DNA of 64,000 bases from Lachancea thermotolerans CBS 6340 (lineage: Eukaryota > Ascomycota > Saccharomycetes > Saccharomycetales > Saccharomycetaceae): contig NC_013079.1 in NCBI RefSeq assembly GCF_000142805.1, forward strand, positions 248,001 to 312,000, given 5' to 3'. Shown here piece after piece: positions 49,214 through 62,586 of the stretch (position 1 is its first letter; each line of letters starts with the position of its first letter). The notes under the pieces are model-generated. The model ran no database searches, had not been told where the DNA came from, and was given only the letters and a program-made list of their open reading frames with translations. The position numbers and the translations under genes are program-made.

Positions 49214-50683
49214 TCAGCTGTCGGGGTTGAAATCTAGCTGTTCAACTCCTTGTGGCCGGTTTTTAAGGTTTTTATCAGCTCCTGCTGCCTTCCCTTCGTC
49301 CGTGTTTCCTTTGGTATCCTCTTGGGCGCCGGGGTTGCCGCCCGCCTTATCAGCGGGCTCCTTTGGGGCCTCTTTGGAGGAGTCTGAGTCCTTTTTGGCC
49401 GCGCCCTGGCTCTCATCTTCCGCCTCGTCGTCGTCCCAGTCCACAACAATCCGACGGTCCAGCACATTAGGGTCTATGTTCTTCATTACCTGGAGTCTCT
49501 CCATCTCCCAGTCGTCGCGGACATCGTCGAATGCAACTTGCCACACGCGGTCGTAAAACTCACGGATCTTGTTTTCTTCAATCTTCCGCTTTTCCTCCTC
49601 GGCCATCCAGGCCATATGCTTGAGGTCATCGGACGAGGGCTCGTAGATATGCCAGATCACGTAGTGCGGCAGCCCAACGACACTGTATCCCAGCCTGCGC
49701 GAGAGCTTTCCGAAAGCCTCGGTCTCGGCGTGCTTCTCGAACGAAAAGGCAGGGAAGTGGGAGCCCGCACGGAACACCTTGGCTTTGCTCAGGATCGAGA
49801 CACCGCCGATGCCGTCCAGCTCCATCTCGTCCTCTGGGTCGCCCGAAGGATCACGCATGTATGCGAGGTGTGTGCGCCAAGTGGCGTACTCCGGGTAGCC
49901 CTCGACAATAACGGAGTCTTCGTCTAGCGATTCCGCGAGTTGGAGCCCGCCCTCGGACTCCTGCCACGAGTTCAGGTCGTAGGGCTGGATGTTGCCCAGC
50001 CAGTCGGGCAATGGACGCCAGACGTTGGGGACGATCACGTCGCGGTCGTGGTGCATGAGGTCTTCCAGGATGGTGGGGGGAATGGTCTCGACGTCGACGT
50101 CTCTCCAGTAGACCCACGAGTGGTAGGGCTTCAGCGCGACGGAGCCAAGCCAGTTTCTGGCGCGGCCCATGAGTTTTCTACGCGGGCCCTGCGCGGCAAA
50201 GCCGTGTCTGTCGGAGAAGGACTGGCCAATGGCCTGGCCGAAGTCCTTCTCGTAGATCTCGATGTTGCCGAAGCGCTGGGTGCGGTCAGGCTTGGACTGC
50301 GCCTTCTGCAGGTATTCCAGCAGCACGCCCATCGTGTCGTCGGAGGAGTCGCTGACGAGGAACGAGAGGTCGATCAGGTTGTGCGGGTATGATATGCGGT
50401 CCATGTGATCAAAAAACATGGGAAGATGTTCCGCGGCATCACGGAGCGGGACGGTGAAGAGGACGTGATCCCCGCGCTGCCAGCCGTCCGCGTGGCCCTG
50501 GTAGTTGCGCAGGTCGTAGTACTGCACGTTGGGCACGTTTTCGAACGACGGGACGTACGCTTTGAACACGACTAGCGGCGGCCAAGCGAGACGTATGGCG
50601 CTGTAGTTTCCGAGCAGCAAACGCACCAGAAGGAACGCCGTCAACACCAGACCCGCTATGGACGCCTGGGTTGTGTATTTCAT
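49214..50683 (-). CDS. ANP1: Anp1, Golgi alpha-1,6-mannosyltransferase (M-Pol II) subunit
   Basis: A 489-residue type II membrane protein (S. cerevisiae 500) of the Mnn9/Van1/Anp1 family that extends the mannan backbone on N-glycans in the cis-Golgi. It has a hydrophobic anchor at about 8-25, LIDLSFLVSDSSDDTMGVLL, and the metal-binding D195-V-D197 in SWVYWRDVDVETIPP, followed by NVWRPLPDWLGNIQPYDLNSW (in part). The acidic Glu/Lys/Ala tail is not conserved. It is the YEL036C counterpart and the coding sequence is G+C rich. Confidence 0.95.
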   Translation of the reverse strand: MKYTTQASIAGLVLTAFLLVRLLLGNYSAIRLAWPPLVVFKAYVPSFENVPNVQYYDLRNYQGHADGWQRGDHVLFTVPLRDAAEHLPMFFDHMDRISYPHNLIDLSFLVSDSSDDTMGVLLEYLQKAQSKPDRTQRFGNIEIYEKDFGQAIGQSFSDRHGFAAQGPRRKLMGRARNWLGSVALKPYHSWVYWRDVDVETIPPTILEDLMHHDRDVIVPNVWRPLPDWLGNIQPYDLNSWQESEGGLQLAESLDEDSVIVEGYPEYATWRTHLAYMRDPSGDPEDEMELDGIGGVSILSKAKVFRAGSHFPAFSFEKHAETEAFGKLSRRLGYSVVGLPHYVIWHIYEPSSDDLKHMAWMAEEEKRKIEENKIREFYDRVWQVAFDDVRDDWEMERLQVMKNIDPNVLDRRIVVDWDDDEAEDESQGAAKKDSDSSKEAPKEPADKAGGNPGAQEDTKGNTDEGKAAGADKNLKNRPQGVEQLDFNPDS

Positions 50684-50841
50684 GGCGAAATGCAGAGTGA
50701 AGAGCTGGGATTGGAGTGCGATTTGCCGGTGTTTTGTTTTGAATGTTAAGGCGATACCGAGTTTCGAAGGTTTTGAAAAAAATACTTAGCTTGCGTGGAG
50801 AGGCCGGGTAAGCGCGCGACGAGCAGAGCGCGACGAGCAGC

Positions 50842-50879
50842 GTGCGAGAACGGTGCGAGAGCCGTGCGAGAGCGGTGCG
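50842..50879. repeat. 11-base tandem repeat, 3.5 copies
   Basis: Units at 50842-50852, 50853-50863 and 50864-50874 (GTGCGAGARCS), plus a partial copy. Confidence 0.75.
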
Positions 50880-51606
50880 TTGTGGGGAGCAGAGAGCGGA
50901 CGGCGCGAGTGGGAGGGCGGCGCGTCGAGAGAGAGGCCGGGGGTGGAGTCCGGGCGGCGGTCACGTGGGGCGAAACACGGCGAGACCACGTGACCTGACG
51001 CGACGGCGCGTGCGAGGTGACGAGGGTTCTGGCCGGGGTATCACGTGGCGACCGCTGCATGTCACGGGGCACGCGCTGGACCCTTGCGTCACGTGATGAA
51101 AGCGGCACGTGCCGATTACGTGAGCCAGTAGCACGTGACCAGAGCTGCACTCTGAACACGTGATGCGGTCGTCGTCACTGCGTACCAAGTGACATAGAGC
51201 GCGCGGAGCACGTGATCCCCTCGCCGCTGCTCACCGCCGTCGGTCGCCTCCGCCGCTCACAACGCACCGCTCTCGCACCGCGCTCGCCGCATTGACCCTC
51301 CCACGCCGCCGGCCCGCGCCATTGGCGCCTCCCGCTCTCGTTTTTGTCCCCTGCGCGGAACACTGACGTTATGCGTCGCGCTCCCATCGCTCGCCTCGCC
51401 CGTCTCGCCCGCCAGGCTCGCCAGGCTCCCTCACACACCGCGCCCGCCGCGCCTAAACCCTACAATCCCTAAATTAGGGGCGACGGCTCTCGTCCGCCGC
51501 GGCGCTCCTACTGCGATGCTCCCACTGCGACGCCAACTACAACACTACAGACCGCGCAGCGCGCTACCTCCCGCACAGCGCAACGGCGCCGCCCGCCCTC
51601 TGGCAA

Positions 51607-51634
51607 CGGAAACATCGCTACGGAAACATCGCTA
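51607..51634. repeat. 14-base tandem duplication with Hap1-like half-sites, eIF5A promoter
   Basis: Two perfect copies of CGGAAACATCGCTA followed by C. Each holds CGG-N6-CGC. The first copy is part of a 15-mer identical to one in the cytochrome c promoter. Confidence 0.8.
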
Positions 51635-51945
51635 CAGCGGCTACGCTACAACAGCCCACGCGCACGCCCGCACGCGTGCTCGCCTTCCCTTCACACCTTC
51701 TCGTCGTCCGCTACCTCCGCTAGCTCCGCAACGCTCGTACCGGCGCTCTCGGGCTGGCTGGCGCACTGCGGTCGTTCTGCCCGTCCCAGTCATAGGTCGC
51801 GGGTGTGCTCTGGGCTGTCCCAGGTGTTCGCGGACTTACCCGCACGGACCTACGCCTTCTTCCAGGGCTTTTCACGGCGTTCTTCTCAACATCGCTTGGA
51901 ACCGATGCAAGCATGATGAAAATTTTTTTTGGGCGATCTGGTGGG

Positions 51946-51952
51946 TATAAAA
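51946..51952 (+). promoter_or_regulatory. TATA box of the eIF5A gene
   Basis: TATAAAA, 94 bp before the ATG, just after a T8 tract; fits a strongly expressed gene. Confidence 0.6.
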
Positions 51953-52039
51953 GGTTGAGGAGTATCTTGAACGGGCCCTTGGAAGGAAATTAATTTGGAA
52001 AGAAGAACAAATCACCCCCAACTCGCAAATCATAACACA

Positions 52040-52513
52040 ATGGCCGAAGAAGAACACACCTTTGAGACCGCCGATGCCGGCTCTTCTTTGACTTTCCCAA
52101 TGCAATGTTCCGCCTTGAGAAAGAACGGTTTCGTCGTGATCAAGGGCAGACCATGCAAGATCGTCGACATGTCGACCTCCAAGACCGGTAAGCACGGTCA
52201 CGCCAAGGTGCACTTGGTCGCGATCGACATCTTCACTGGCAAGAAGCTGGAGGACTTGTCTCCATCCACCCACAACATGGACGTGCCAAACGTCAAGAGA
52301 ACCGAGTTCCAGTTGCTGGACATCGACGACGGCTACTTGTCTTTGATGACCATGGAGGGTGACACCAAGGACGACGTGCGCGCCCCAGAGGGTGAGCTCG
52401 GCGACCAGATCCAGTCCGGCTTCGACGAGGGCAAGGACTTGATGGTCACCATCATCTCCGCCATGGGCGAAGAGGCCGCCATCTCTTGCAAGGAGGCCCC
52501 TAGATCCGACTAG
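52040..52513 (+). CDS. HYP2: eIF5A, single counterpart of HYP2 and ANB1
   Basis: The hypusinated translation factor that rescues ribosomes stalled at poly-Pro and other motifs and aids termination. 157 residues, the same as in S. cerevisiae. The hypusine site is K51 in [12 protein letters not shown]; the start [16 protein letters not shown] is typical. Codons are strongly biased (TTG, AAG, GAC, TCC), a sign of very high expression. The ATG at 52040 is the first in frame. It corresponds to YEL034W (aerobic HYP2) and YJR047C (hypoxic ANB1). Confidence 0.97.
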   Translation: MAEEEHTFETADAGSSLTFPMQCSALRKNGFVVIKGRPCKIVDMSTSKTGKHGHAKVHLVAIDIFTGKKLEDLSPSTHNMDVPNVKRTEFQLLDIDDGYLSLMTMEGDTKDDVRAPEGELGDQIQSGFDEGKDLMVTIISAMGEEAAISCKEAPRSD

Positions 52514-52822
52514 ATGCGCCCGCGCGCTCGCCTCGCGTCTGCGTAGTTGGCCGGCCCCGAGCGCTCGGGGCCCAGTCTTTATTCCAGATCTTTGTACCAT
52601 GTATTTAAACGTTTAGTTAATCACCAAATGGCCGAGGGCTGTTCACAGGACATGGATAGATAGCTGGAGCCGGAGCTGGCGCCGCTGGCGCGGCCCGCGT
52701 CGCTGGCGTCGCGAGTGCCCTCCCCGCCGCGCCCGCGCACATGTGCGCTGCGCCGTAGAACTCTCGTCACACCCCCCATCTGTGCCAGGAAACGCAAGAC
52801 CCGCCCCTCCTGCTCCCACCCA
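52514..52822. other. eIF5A downstream / BED gene upstream region
   Basis: 309 bp, G+C rich. The open frame of the BED gene continues upstream to 52715 but without conserved content. Confidence 0.3.
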
Positions 52823-56619
<3,797 letters not shown>

Positions 56620-57203
56620 AACGGTTAACCTAGCGTAAAAGCAAATGTAATTATGCACTAGAAAGTTTTTTCGTGGTAAGAATAAAAGTCTACAGTAGCT
56701 GCGTTTCATCATGCCAGGCGTCCTTTCACTGCAAGTAAATGCCAGCTATAACTTAATTCCTGCATCCAAAATCGTAGTCAGGTGACTATTATCATGTTTC
56801 CCCGTCCCAACAACTCATCCGCTAAACGAAAGAACAAGAAAGAGATCTAACAGCGGCAGAAGAACCTGCTCGAGCTCAGCTCGACACGAACAGTATATAA
56901 ACTGATTGGGCATATGCCCTGAATAGTACGAGACTCATCAAAGGAATGCGGCCTTGACCGGTTAAATAATTTTGATTTATAGTGATGTTAACGCTTTCAA
57001 TGAGGCCAAGATAGACTTATTTTCACATATCAAATCTACCTACGTGTTCTGTTAGTAGTTTGTCGCCTCACCTTCTCGATTTTTCAAAGTTATCTACTTT
57101 GCGTTGATCATGATATATATAAAAGTGGCAAATGTTGTAATCGTTTGTTCTACTTGGAAATCAAAGGTGAGTTAAGAAAAGATAATTGACAAAGTAACTG
57201 GCC
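56620..57203. promoter_or_regulatory. MCM3-SPF1 intergenic region
   Basis: 584 bp, A+T rich. TATATATAAA at 57115-57124 lies about 80 bp before the SPF1 ATG. No gene seen. Confidence 0.4.
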
Positions 57204-60200
57204 ATGGCACCAAGGTCGCCAGTAGATAGTCCGCTTGTCAAGGACTCTCGTCTTTTGATAAAAAAAGATGTTTTCTTCAGACCTTATGTTCTGCCGTTCA
57301 TGCCGCTATACGCCACCTTTGCACATCTGTATTTTAAGGACTACGAACGTTATATCAGCGGAGGTGAATGGACTTTCGTTTACCTAGGTGGTATCGTGTC
57401 ACTTAACATCTTGGTGATGCTGCTTCCATACTGGAATGTCAACATCGCCAGCTATTTCAATTACGCCAACGCCTCCAGTCTTGCCGAAGCTTCTTTCATC
57501 CTGATCCACACGACTCCCAATAACGGCGCCGACGATATCGTCGAGATTCAGCGTGTACAGGAAGGCGGTCATTTGCAGGTCTTCTTCCAGTTCCAGAAGA
57601 AGAGATTTCTCCTCAACGCCGATGAAGGTGTTTTCACAAGTCCCAAATTCGTTGTGGACGAATCCCCTAAGATCGGGGTCTTTCAGGACTGCAAAGGCCA
57701 CTCTGGCGACTTGACCCACTTGAAAAGATTGTACGGCCCCAACTCTTTCGACATTCCTGTTCCTTCTTTCACTGAGCTTTTCAAAGAACACGCTGTCGCT
57801 CCCTTCTTCGTTTTTCAGATCTTTTGTGTCTGTCTGTGGCTGCTTGATGACTTGTGGTACTACTCCCTCTTCAATCTGTTCATGATTATCGCTATGGAGG
57901 CTGCAGCAGTCTTCCAAAGGTTAACAACGTTGCGCGAGTTTAGAACTATGGGCGTGAAACCTTACCCAATTCATGTCTTCCGTAACGGTAAATGGTCCTC
58001 AGTTGAAACGACTGAACTCCTTCCTATGGATCTTGTTTCTATCACAAGAACTGCTGAAGACAGCGCTATTCCATGTGATTTAGTTCTTTTGGAGGGATCC
58101 TGTATTGTAAACGAGGCAATGTTATCTGGTGAGTCCACTCCTTTGCTCAAAGAGTCAATTAAACTTCGCCCTCACGACGATCTTTTGGATTTAGAGGGCC
58201 TAGACAAGAACTCCGTGCTGCATGGGGGTACAAAGGCTCTTCAAGTTAACGCTTCCGAAAAGTTGTCTTCGATTCCTGCTCCTCCTGACGATGGAGCTTT
58301 GGCAGTAGTCACCAAAACAGGATTTGAAACCTCACAAGGCAGTCTTGTTCGCGTTATGATATACTCTGCAGAGCGCGTTTCTGTGGGAAACAAAGAGGCG
58401 CTCTACTTTATTCTGTTTTTATTGATTTTCGCTATCGCTGCCTCCTGGTACGTCTGGACTGAAGGTACTAAAATGGGCAGAATCCAATCCAAACTAATTG
58501 TTGACTGTATTTTGATTATCACCTCGGTTGTTCCCCCTGAGTTACCTATGGAGCTTACGATGGCTGTGAATACTTCTCTGGCGGCTTTATCGAAGTTCTA
58601 CGTTTACTGCACCGAACCGTTCAGAATCCCATTAGCGGGACGGATTGATGTCTGTTGTTTTGACAAGACTGGAACACTAACCGGCGAGGACCTTGTTTTT
58701 GAAGGCCTTGCAGGGATAAACGAAGAAAGTGAGAAGGTTGATGCCTTGTCACCAGCCGATGATGCATCCTTGAAGACGACTCTTGTTGTTGGAGCTGCTC
58801 ACGCGCTTGTACTTTTGGAGGACGGCGAAGTCGTTGGCGACCCAATGGAAAAGGCAACTTTGAAGGCTTGCAACTGGAAGGTTGGTGCTAAAGATACTGT
58901 GCAAAAAGAAAATATTGGCAAGATCGAAATTTTACGCCGCTTCCAATTTTCCTCTGCTTTGAAAAGATCTTCTTCTGTTGCTAAGCACAACAACAAAATG
59001 TTTGTTGCTGTGAAAGGTGCTCCAGAAACCATTCGCGAAAGACTCACCACGGTTCCCTCTAACTACGACCACATCTACAAACATTTCACTCGCGCAGGAT
59101 CCAGAGTGCTTGCTCTTGCTTCAAAGGATCTCTCAAACTTATCAAGCAAGCAAGTCGAGAACCTTGACCGTAAAGACATGGAGGTCGACCTCGAATTTAG
59201 TGGCTTTTTGGTATTCCAGTGCCCATTGAAGGAAGATGCTACTGAAACTATAAAGATGTTGAACGAATCCTCTCACCGCTGTATAATGATCACTGGTGAC
59301 AACCCCTTAACTGCGGTTCATGTTGCGAAAGAGGTTGGTATAGCCGAAAGAGAGTGCCTGATCGTTGATGAACCCGTCGATGGATCTAATCACTCTTTGG
59401 TTCTGAGAAACGTTAACGAAACGATAATGATGCCATTCAACCCAGAAAGCGACACCTTCGAGCACGCTGAAATCTTTGCTAAATATGACCTTGCTGTCAC
59501 CGGACATGCGCTGGCTAAGCTCAGTGGACATCATCAACTGAACGAACTCATTCGTCACACTTGGATTTATGCCCGTGTTTCTCCAGCCCAAAAAGAATTT
59601 ATTCTAAACAGCTTGAAGGATATGGGCTACCAAACTTTGATGTGTGGTGATGGTACAAACGATGTTGGTGCATTAAAACAAGCTCATGTTGGTATTGCAT
59701 TGCTGAATGGTACAGAAGAAGGATTAAAAAAGCTGAACGACCAACGCCGTATTGACGGCATGAAGGGCATGTACGACAAGCAGTGTCAATTTATGGAAAG
59801 ATGGGGTCAACCTAATCCACCCGTTCCTGAGCCTATTGCGCACTTGTATCCTCCTGGTCCCTCTAACCCTAACTACCTAAAAGCTTTGGAAAAGAAGGGA
59901 TTACAGATAACACCCGAAATGAGAAAGCTTGCCGCCGAGGCCGCTTCAAAACCAGTTGTTACGAAAAAAGCGGAACCATCAAATCCAAAGGCTAGCGACT
60001 TGGCAGACATGGTTATGGGATCACTTGGAGAAGCCGATGGTGAAGATGCCCCCTCTCTAAAATTAGGAGACGCTTCATGTGCAGCGCCATTTACCTCGAA
60101 ACTTGCTAATGTGTCTGCTGTTACCAATATCATTAGACAGGGGCGTTGCGCACTTATCAACACAATTCAAATGTACAAAATCCTTGCTCTAAACTGTCTG

Positions 60201-60830
60201 ATCAGTGCCTACTCACTGTCTGTCATTTACCTAGCCGGTGTTAAGTTTGGTGACGGACAAGCCACTACTTCTGGTCTCCTTTTATCGGTTTGTTTCCTCA
60301 GTATCTCCCGCGGTAAGCCACTTGAAAAGCTTTCAAAGGAGAGACCTCAACCTGGCATTTTTAACATTTACATCATGGGATCGATTCTCGGGCAATTTGC
60401 CGTGCATATTGCAACCCTGGTTTACATCACATTAGAAATTTACAAACTTGAGCCTCGTGAGCCTCAAATCGATCTGGAAAAGACTTTCACTCCTTCGTTG
60501 CTGAACACTGGTATTTTCATGATTCAGTTGACTCAGCAGGTTTCAACTTTTGCTGTCAACTATCAGGGTGAACCCTTTAGAGAGAGCATTAGAAGCAACA
60601 AAGGCATGTACTACGGGTTGCTTGCCGTCGGAGGTCTGGCTCTTGCAGGTGCTACCGAATTTTCTCCAGAATTGAACGCGACCATGAAGTTTGTACCTAT
60701 GGAGGATCTTTTCAAGATTAAACTAACAGCCACACTGCTCATAGACTTTTTCGGGAGCTGGGCAGTAGAACTCGTGTTCAAGTACTTCTTCATGGATTCT
60801 AAAGCCGCTGATATTGCTGCCCGCGATTGA
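57204..60830 (+). CDS. SPF1: Spf1, ER P5A-ATPase (membrane-helix dislocase)
   Basis: 1208 residues (S. cerevisiae 1215). P-type ATPase with the actuator SGES near residue 308, PPELPMELTMAVN typical of P5A, the phosphorylated D487 in CCFDKTGTLTGED, and GDGTNDVGALKQAHVGIALL at about 815. The N-terminal extra membrane segments of P5A enzymes are present. Spf1 removes mistargeted or misinserted tail-anchored and signal helices from the ER membrane and affects sterol and glycosylation homeostasis. It is the YEL031W counterpart; the 3' end is 52 bp from the convergent TAH11 stop. Confidence 0.97.
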   Translation: MAPRSPVDSPLVKDSRLLIKKDVFFRPYVLPFMPLYATFAHLYFKDYERYISGGEWTFVYLGGIVSLNILVMLLPYWNVNIASYFNYANASSLAEASFILIHTTPNNGADDIVEIQRVQEGGHLQVFFQFQKKRFLLNADEGVFTSPKFVVDESPKIGVFQDCKGHSGDLTHLKRLYGPNSFDIPVPSFTELFKEHAVAPFFVFQIFCVCLWLLDDLWYYSLFNLFMIIAMEAAAVFQRLTTLREFRTMGVKPYPIHVFRNGKWSSVETTELLPMDLVSITRTAEDSAIPCDLVLLEGSCIVNEAMLSGESTPLLKESIKLRPHDDLLDLEGLDKNSVLHGGTKALQVNASEKLSSIPAPPDDGALAVVTKTGFETSQGSLVRVMIYSAERVSVGNKEALYFILFLLIFAIAASWYVWTEGTKMGRIQSKLIVDCILIITSVVPPELPMELTMAVNTSLAALSKFYVYCTEPFRIPLAGRIDVCCFDKTGTLTGEDLVFEGLAGINEESEKVDALSPADDASLKTTLVVGAAHALVLLEDGEVVGDPMEKATLKACNWKVGAKDTVQKENIGKIEILRRFQFSSALKRSSSVAKHNNKMFVAVKGAPETIRERLTTVPSNYDHIYKHFTRAGSRVLALASKDLSNLSSKQVENLDRKDMEVDLEFSGFLVFQCPLKEDATETIKMLNESSHRCIMITGDNPLTAVHVAKEVGIAERECLIVDEPVDGSNHSLVLRNVNETIMMPFNPESDTFEHAEIFAKYDLAVTGHALAKLSGHHQLNELIRHTWIYARVSPAQKEFILNSLKDMGYQTLMCGDGTNDVGALKQAHVGIALLNGTEEGLKKLNDQRRIDGMKGMYDKQCQFMERWGQPNPPVPEPIAHLYPPGPSNPNYLKALEKKGLQITPEMRKLAAEAASKPVVTKKAEPSNPKASDLADMVMGSLGEADGEDAPSLKLGDASCAAPFTSKLANVSAVTNIIRQGRCALINTIQMYKILALNCLISAYSLSVIYLAGVKFGDGQATTSGLLLSVCFLSISRGKPLEKLSKERPQPGIFNIYIMGSILGQFAVHIATLVYITLEIYKLEPREPQIDLEKTFTPSLLNTGIFMIQLTQQVSTFAVNYQGEPFRESIRSNKGMYYGLLAVGGLALAGATEFSPELNATMKFVPMEDLFKIKLTATLLIDFFGSWAVELVFKYFFMDSKAADIAARD

Positions 60831-60882
60831 GTGTTCGCGAAAAAGGTGCATTTTGTAAATTTAACTTTGTTTTATAAACGAT

Positions 60883-62586
60883 CTAGCCGTTGAACAACTG
60901 TTCGTTTGACTCTTTTATTCTCTTTTCAAGGACTAGCCGGTCAAGACTTGGCCATCTGAAAACTTTGAGGGATCCCTCCGCTTCAATGATTTTGATTTTA
61001 TCCTTCAACAGAGCTTGTAGTCGAAGAAGTATATCATACGTTTCTCTTTCGCCAATTGGATTATTACTATCGACCAAGCTGTCAACGATCAAAGATATCA
61101 AATGTGTAGTGGTATATGGTCTGTCAGGGGTCAGAGAGTTTAGAATATCAAACACTTGAAATGTCTTGACATTGAGAAACTGTTCGTATTGCCTTTCTCT
61201 CTGGGATAAAAGTGCAGCGGCTCTCCGTTCTTTTTCGCGAATCCTTTCCAATAGAGACTCACCGTTTTCATTGTTCGAGAGCTCTTTGAACATGAACTTC
61301 TCCTTCGTGTTCGCAATGTAACCTCTTGTTCGATTCTTTTTCGGTTGGGCTAACGCACGAGGAGCGTGCAATTCCTGAACCTGCCCCCCTTGGATATCAG
61401 AGGTGCTGCTGGCTCTCCTCTTTCGTATTTTTAAAGCAGGAACGTTTGCAAGTATTTGTGGTTGTAAGATTGCATCAGAAAGCCATTTATCTGCCAGCTC
61501 AGTGTATCTCAGCTTTCGGGATTTGTTTGTCAGTGTGTTTAATAGTCCCGAGGGCGGCAGCCCAATCGTAATCTCATGATCGTTACCGACCTCTAGAATG
61601 TAAGCCTCATCCCATATGTACATCATTCTGAGAAAGTCATCTTGCGAGACCTTTTTCTTTAACATGTTGGAGATTTGGGGTAACAATTTATCCAGCTCTG
61701 GGTTGGACGATGTTAGGGACCTAGAAACACAGTACAATGACATAACAGAATCAGTGACATTGAAGATGCCCTTGCAAAAATCAACTCTTTTGACAAGGTT
61801 TTGTTGAGCCATCTCTTTTGGATATAAAACCTCTGCGACCTGAGGAAACTCTTGAAGCTGGTTCAACAAGAGCAACCTTGAAACCGTCTGTCCATTGACA
61901 AAAGACTCTAATGCTGGGAATATTGTCAGGTATGTAGTATTTGTAGTCGAAATCTTAACAGAATCTGATGCATGCATTCCATTGGAAAAATGTGAGAGTA
62001 AAGTACCTGTTTGGATCAAGATGCTGTCTGGATCTTGCAATGGTGCCCATTTCCCATGTTCCTTGAATTGTACACCGTGGGCAACAGGAAATACTGTTAT
62101 GATGCCAGGGGAATTGTGTAAAACATATTCATCTTCATAGTCAAACTCCAAATCTAGCACAGACTTGGAGATGGGTTTATGGTACCGCGTAACCTTCACA
62201 GCGCTATTATGCTCGTTGAGTACAGCCTCCTCTTTCTCAAAATTTACCGCAGCAAGGCAAATACGGGCAAAGAAGATAGCTATTTTGACTAGTCTTGAGC
62301 TCATTTTACTCAAGGCAGTGTTTTGTACGCCCACGCTGTCTGCGCTGCCAATGAACTGCTCCACACTAACGCCGTTTTCGAGCTTGGTACAGCCAACAAA
62401 GTTACTGTCGAAGCCAGCCAAATCATCAGGAGAATCTTTTGCTAGTATGCCAGATAGCGTTCGCAGTGTTTCCATATTTGCATAATTTTTCAGTAATATG
62501 ACACTTTCATTTCGTAAAACACTTTTCATTATGGGTAAGAGCTCATCTTCGGTCGTTATGACATTGAGATCGACCACCTTGAGCAT
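60883..62586 (-). CDS. TAH11: Tah11/Cdt1, replication licensing factor
   Basis: 567 residues (S. cerevisiae 604). The N-terminal half (about 1-270) fits the inactive dioxygenase-like domain known only in budding-yeast Cdt1; a middle winged-helix domain and a C-terminal winged helix (about 470-567) that binds MCM2-7 follow. Cdt1 carries MCM2-7 to origins bound by ORC-Cdc6. The sequence is poorly conserved and my identification leans also on position: YJR046W with the strand inverted, at the end of the track. A second licensing gene, MCM3, lies 4 kb away. Confidence 0.88.
   Translation of the reverse strand: MLKVVDLNVITTEDELLPIMKSVLRNESVILLKNYANMETLRTLSGILAKDSPDDLAGFDSNFVGCTKLENGVSVEQFIGSADSVGVQNTALSKMSSRLVKIAIFFARICLAAVNFEKEEAVLNEHNSAVKVTRYHKPISKSVLDLEFDYEDEYVLHNSPGIITVFPVAHGVQFKEHGKWAPLQDPDSILIQTGTLLSHFSNGMHASDSVKISTTNTTYLTIFPALESFVNGQTVSRLLLLNQLQEFPQVAEVLYPKEMAQQNLVKRVDFCKGIFNVTDSVMSLYCVSRSLTSSNPELDKLLPQISNMLKKKVSQDDFLRMMYIWDEAYILEVGNDHEITIGLPPSGLLNTLTNKSRKLRYTELADKWLSDAILQPQILANVPALKIRKRRASSTSDIQGGQVQELHAPRALAQPKKNRTRGYIANTKEKFMFKELSNNENGESLLERIREKERRAAALLSQRERQYEQFLNVKTFQVFDILNSLTPDRPYTTTHLISLIVDSLVDSNNPIGERETYDILLRLQALLKDKIKIIEAEGSLKVFRWPSLDRLVLEKRIKESNEQLFNG

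Larger units (their letters stand above)
50684..52039. promoter_or_regulatory. ANP1-eIF5A divergent region with eight CACGTG sites
   Basis: 1.36 kb, extremely G+C rich up to about 51.7 kb. CACGTG starts at 50962, 50987, 51042, 51090, 51106, 51132, 51157 and 51209. It also holds an 11-base and a 14-base tandem repeat. No counterpart of UTR5 (YEL035C) is visible; minus-strand frame 50746-51159 looks like noise. Confidence 0.6.

Noticed and set aside
50746-51159. 137-codon minus-strand frame as a UTR5 counterpart
   Set aside because: Its sequence is a readout of the repeated CACGTG-rich DNA, with no coherent domain.
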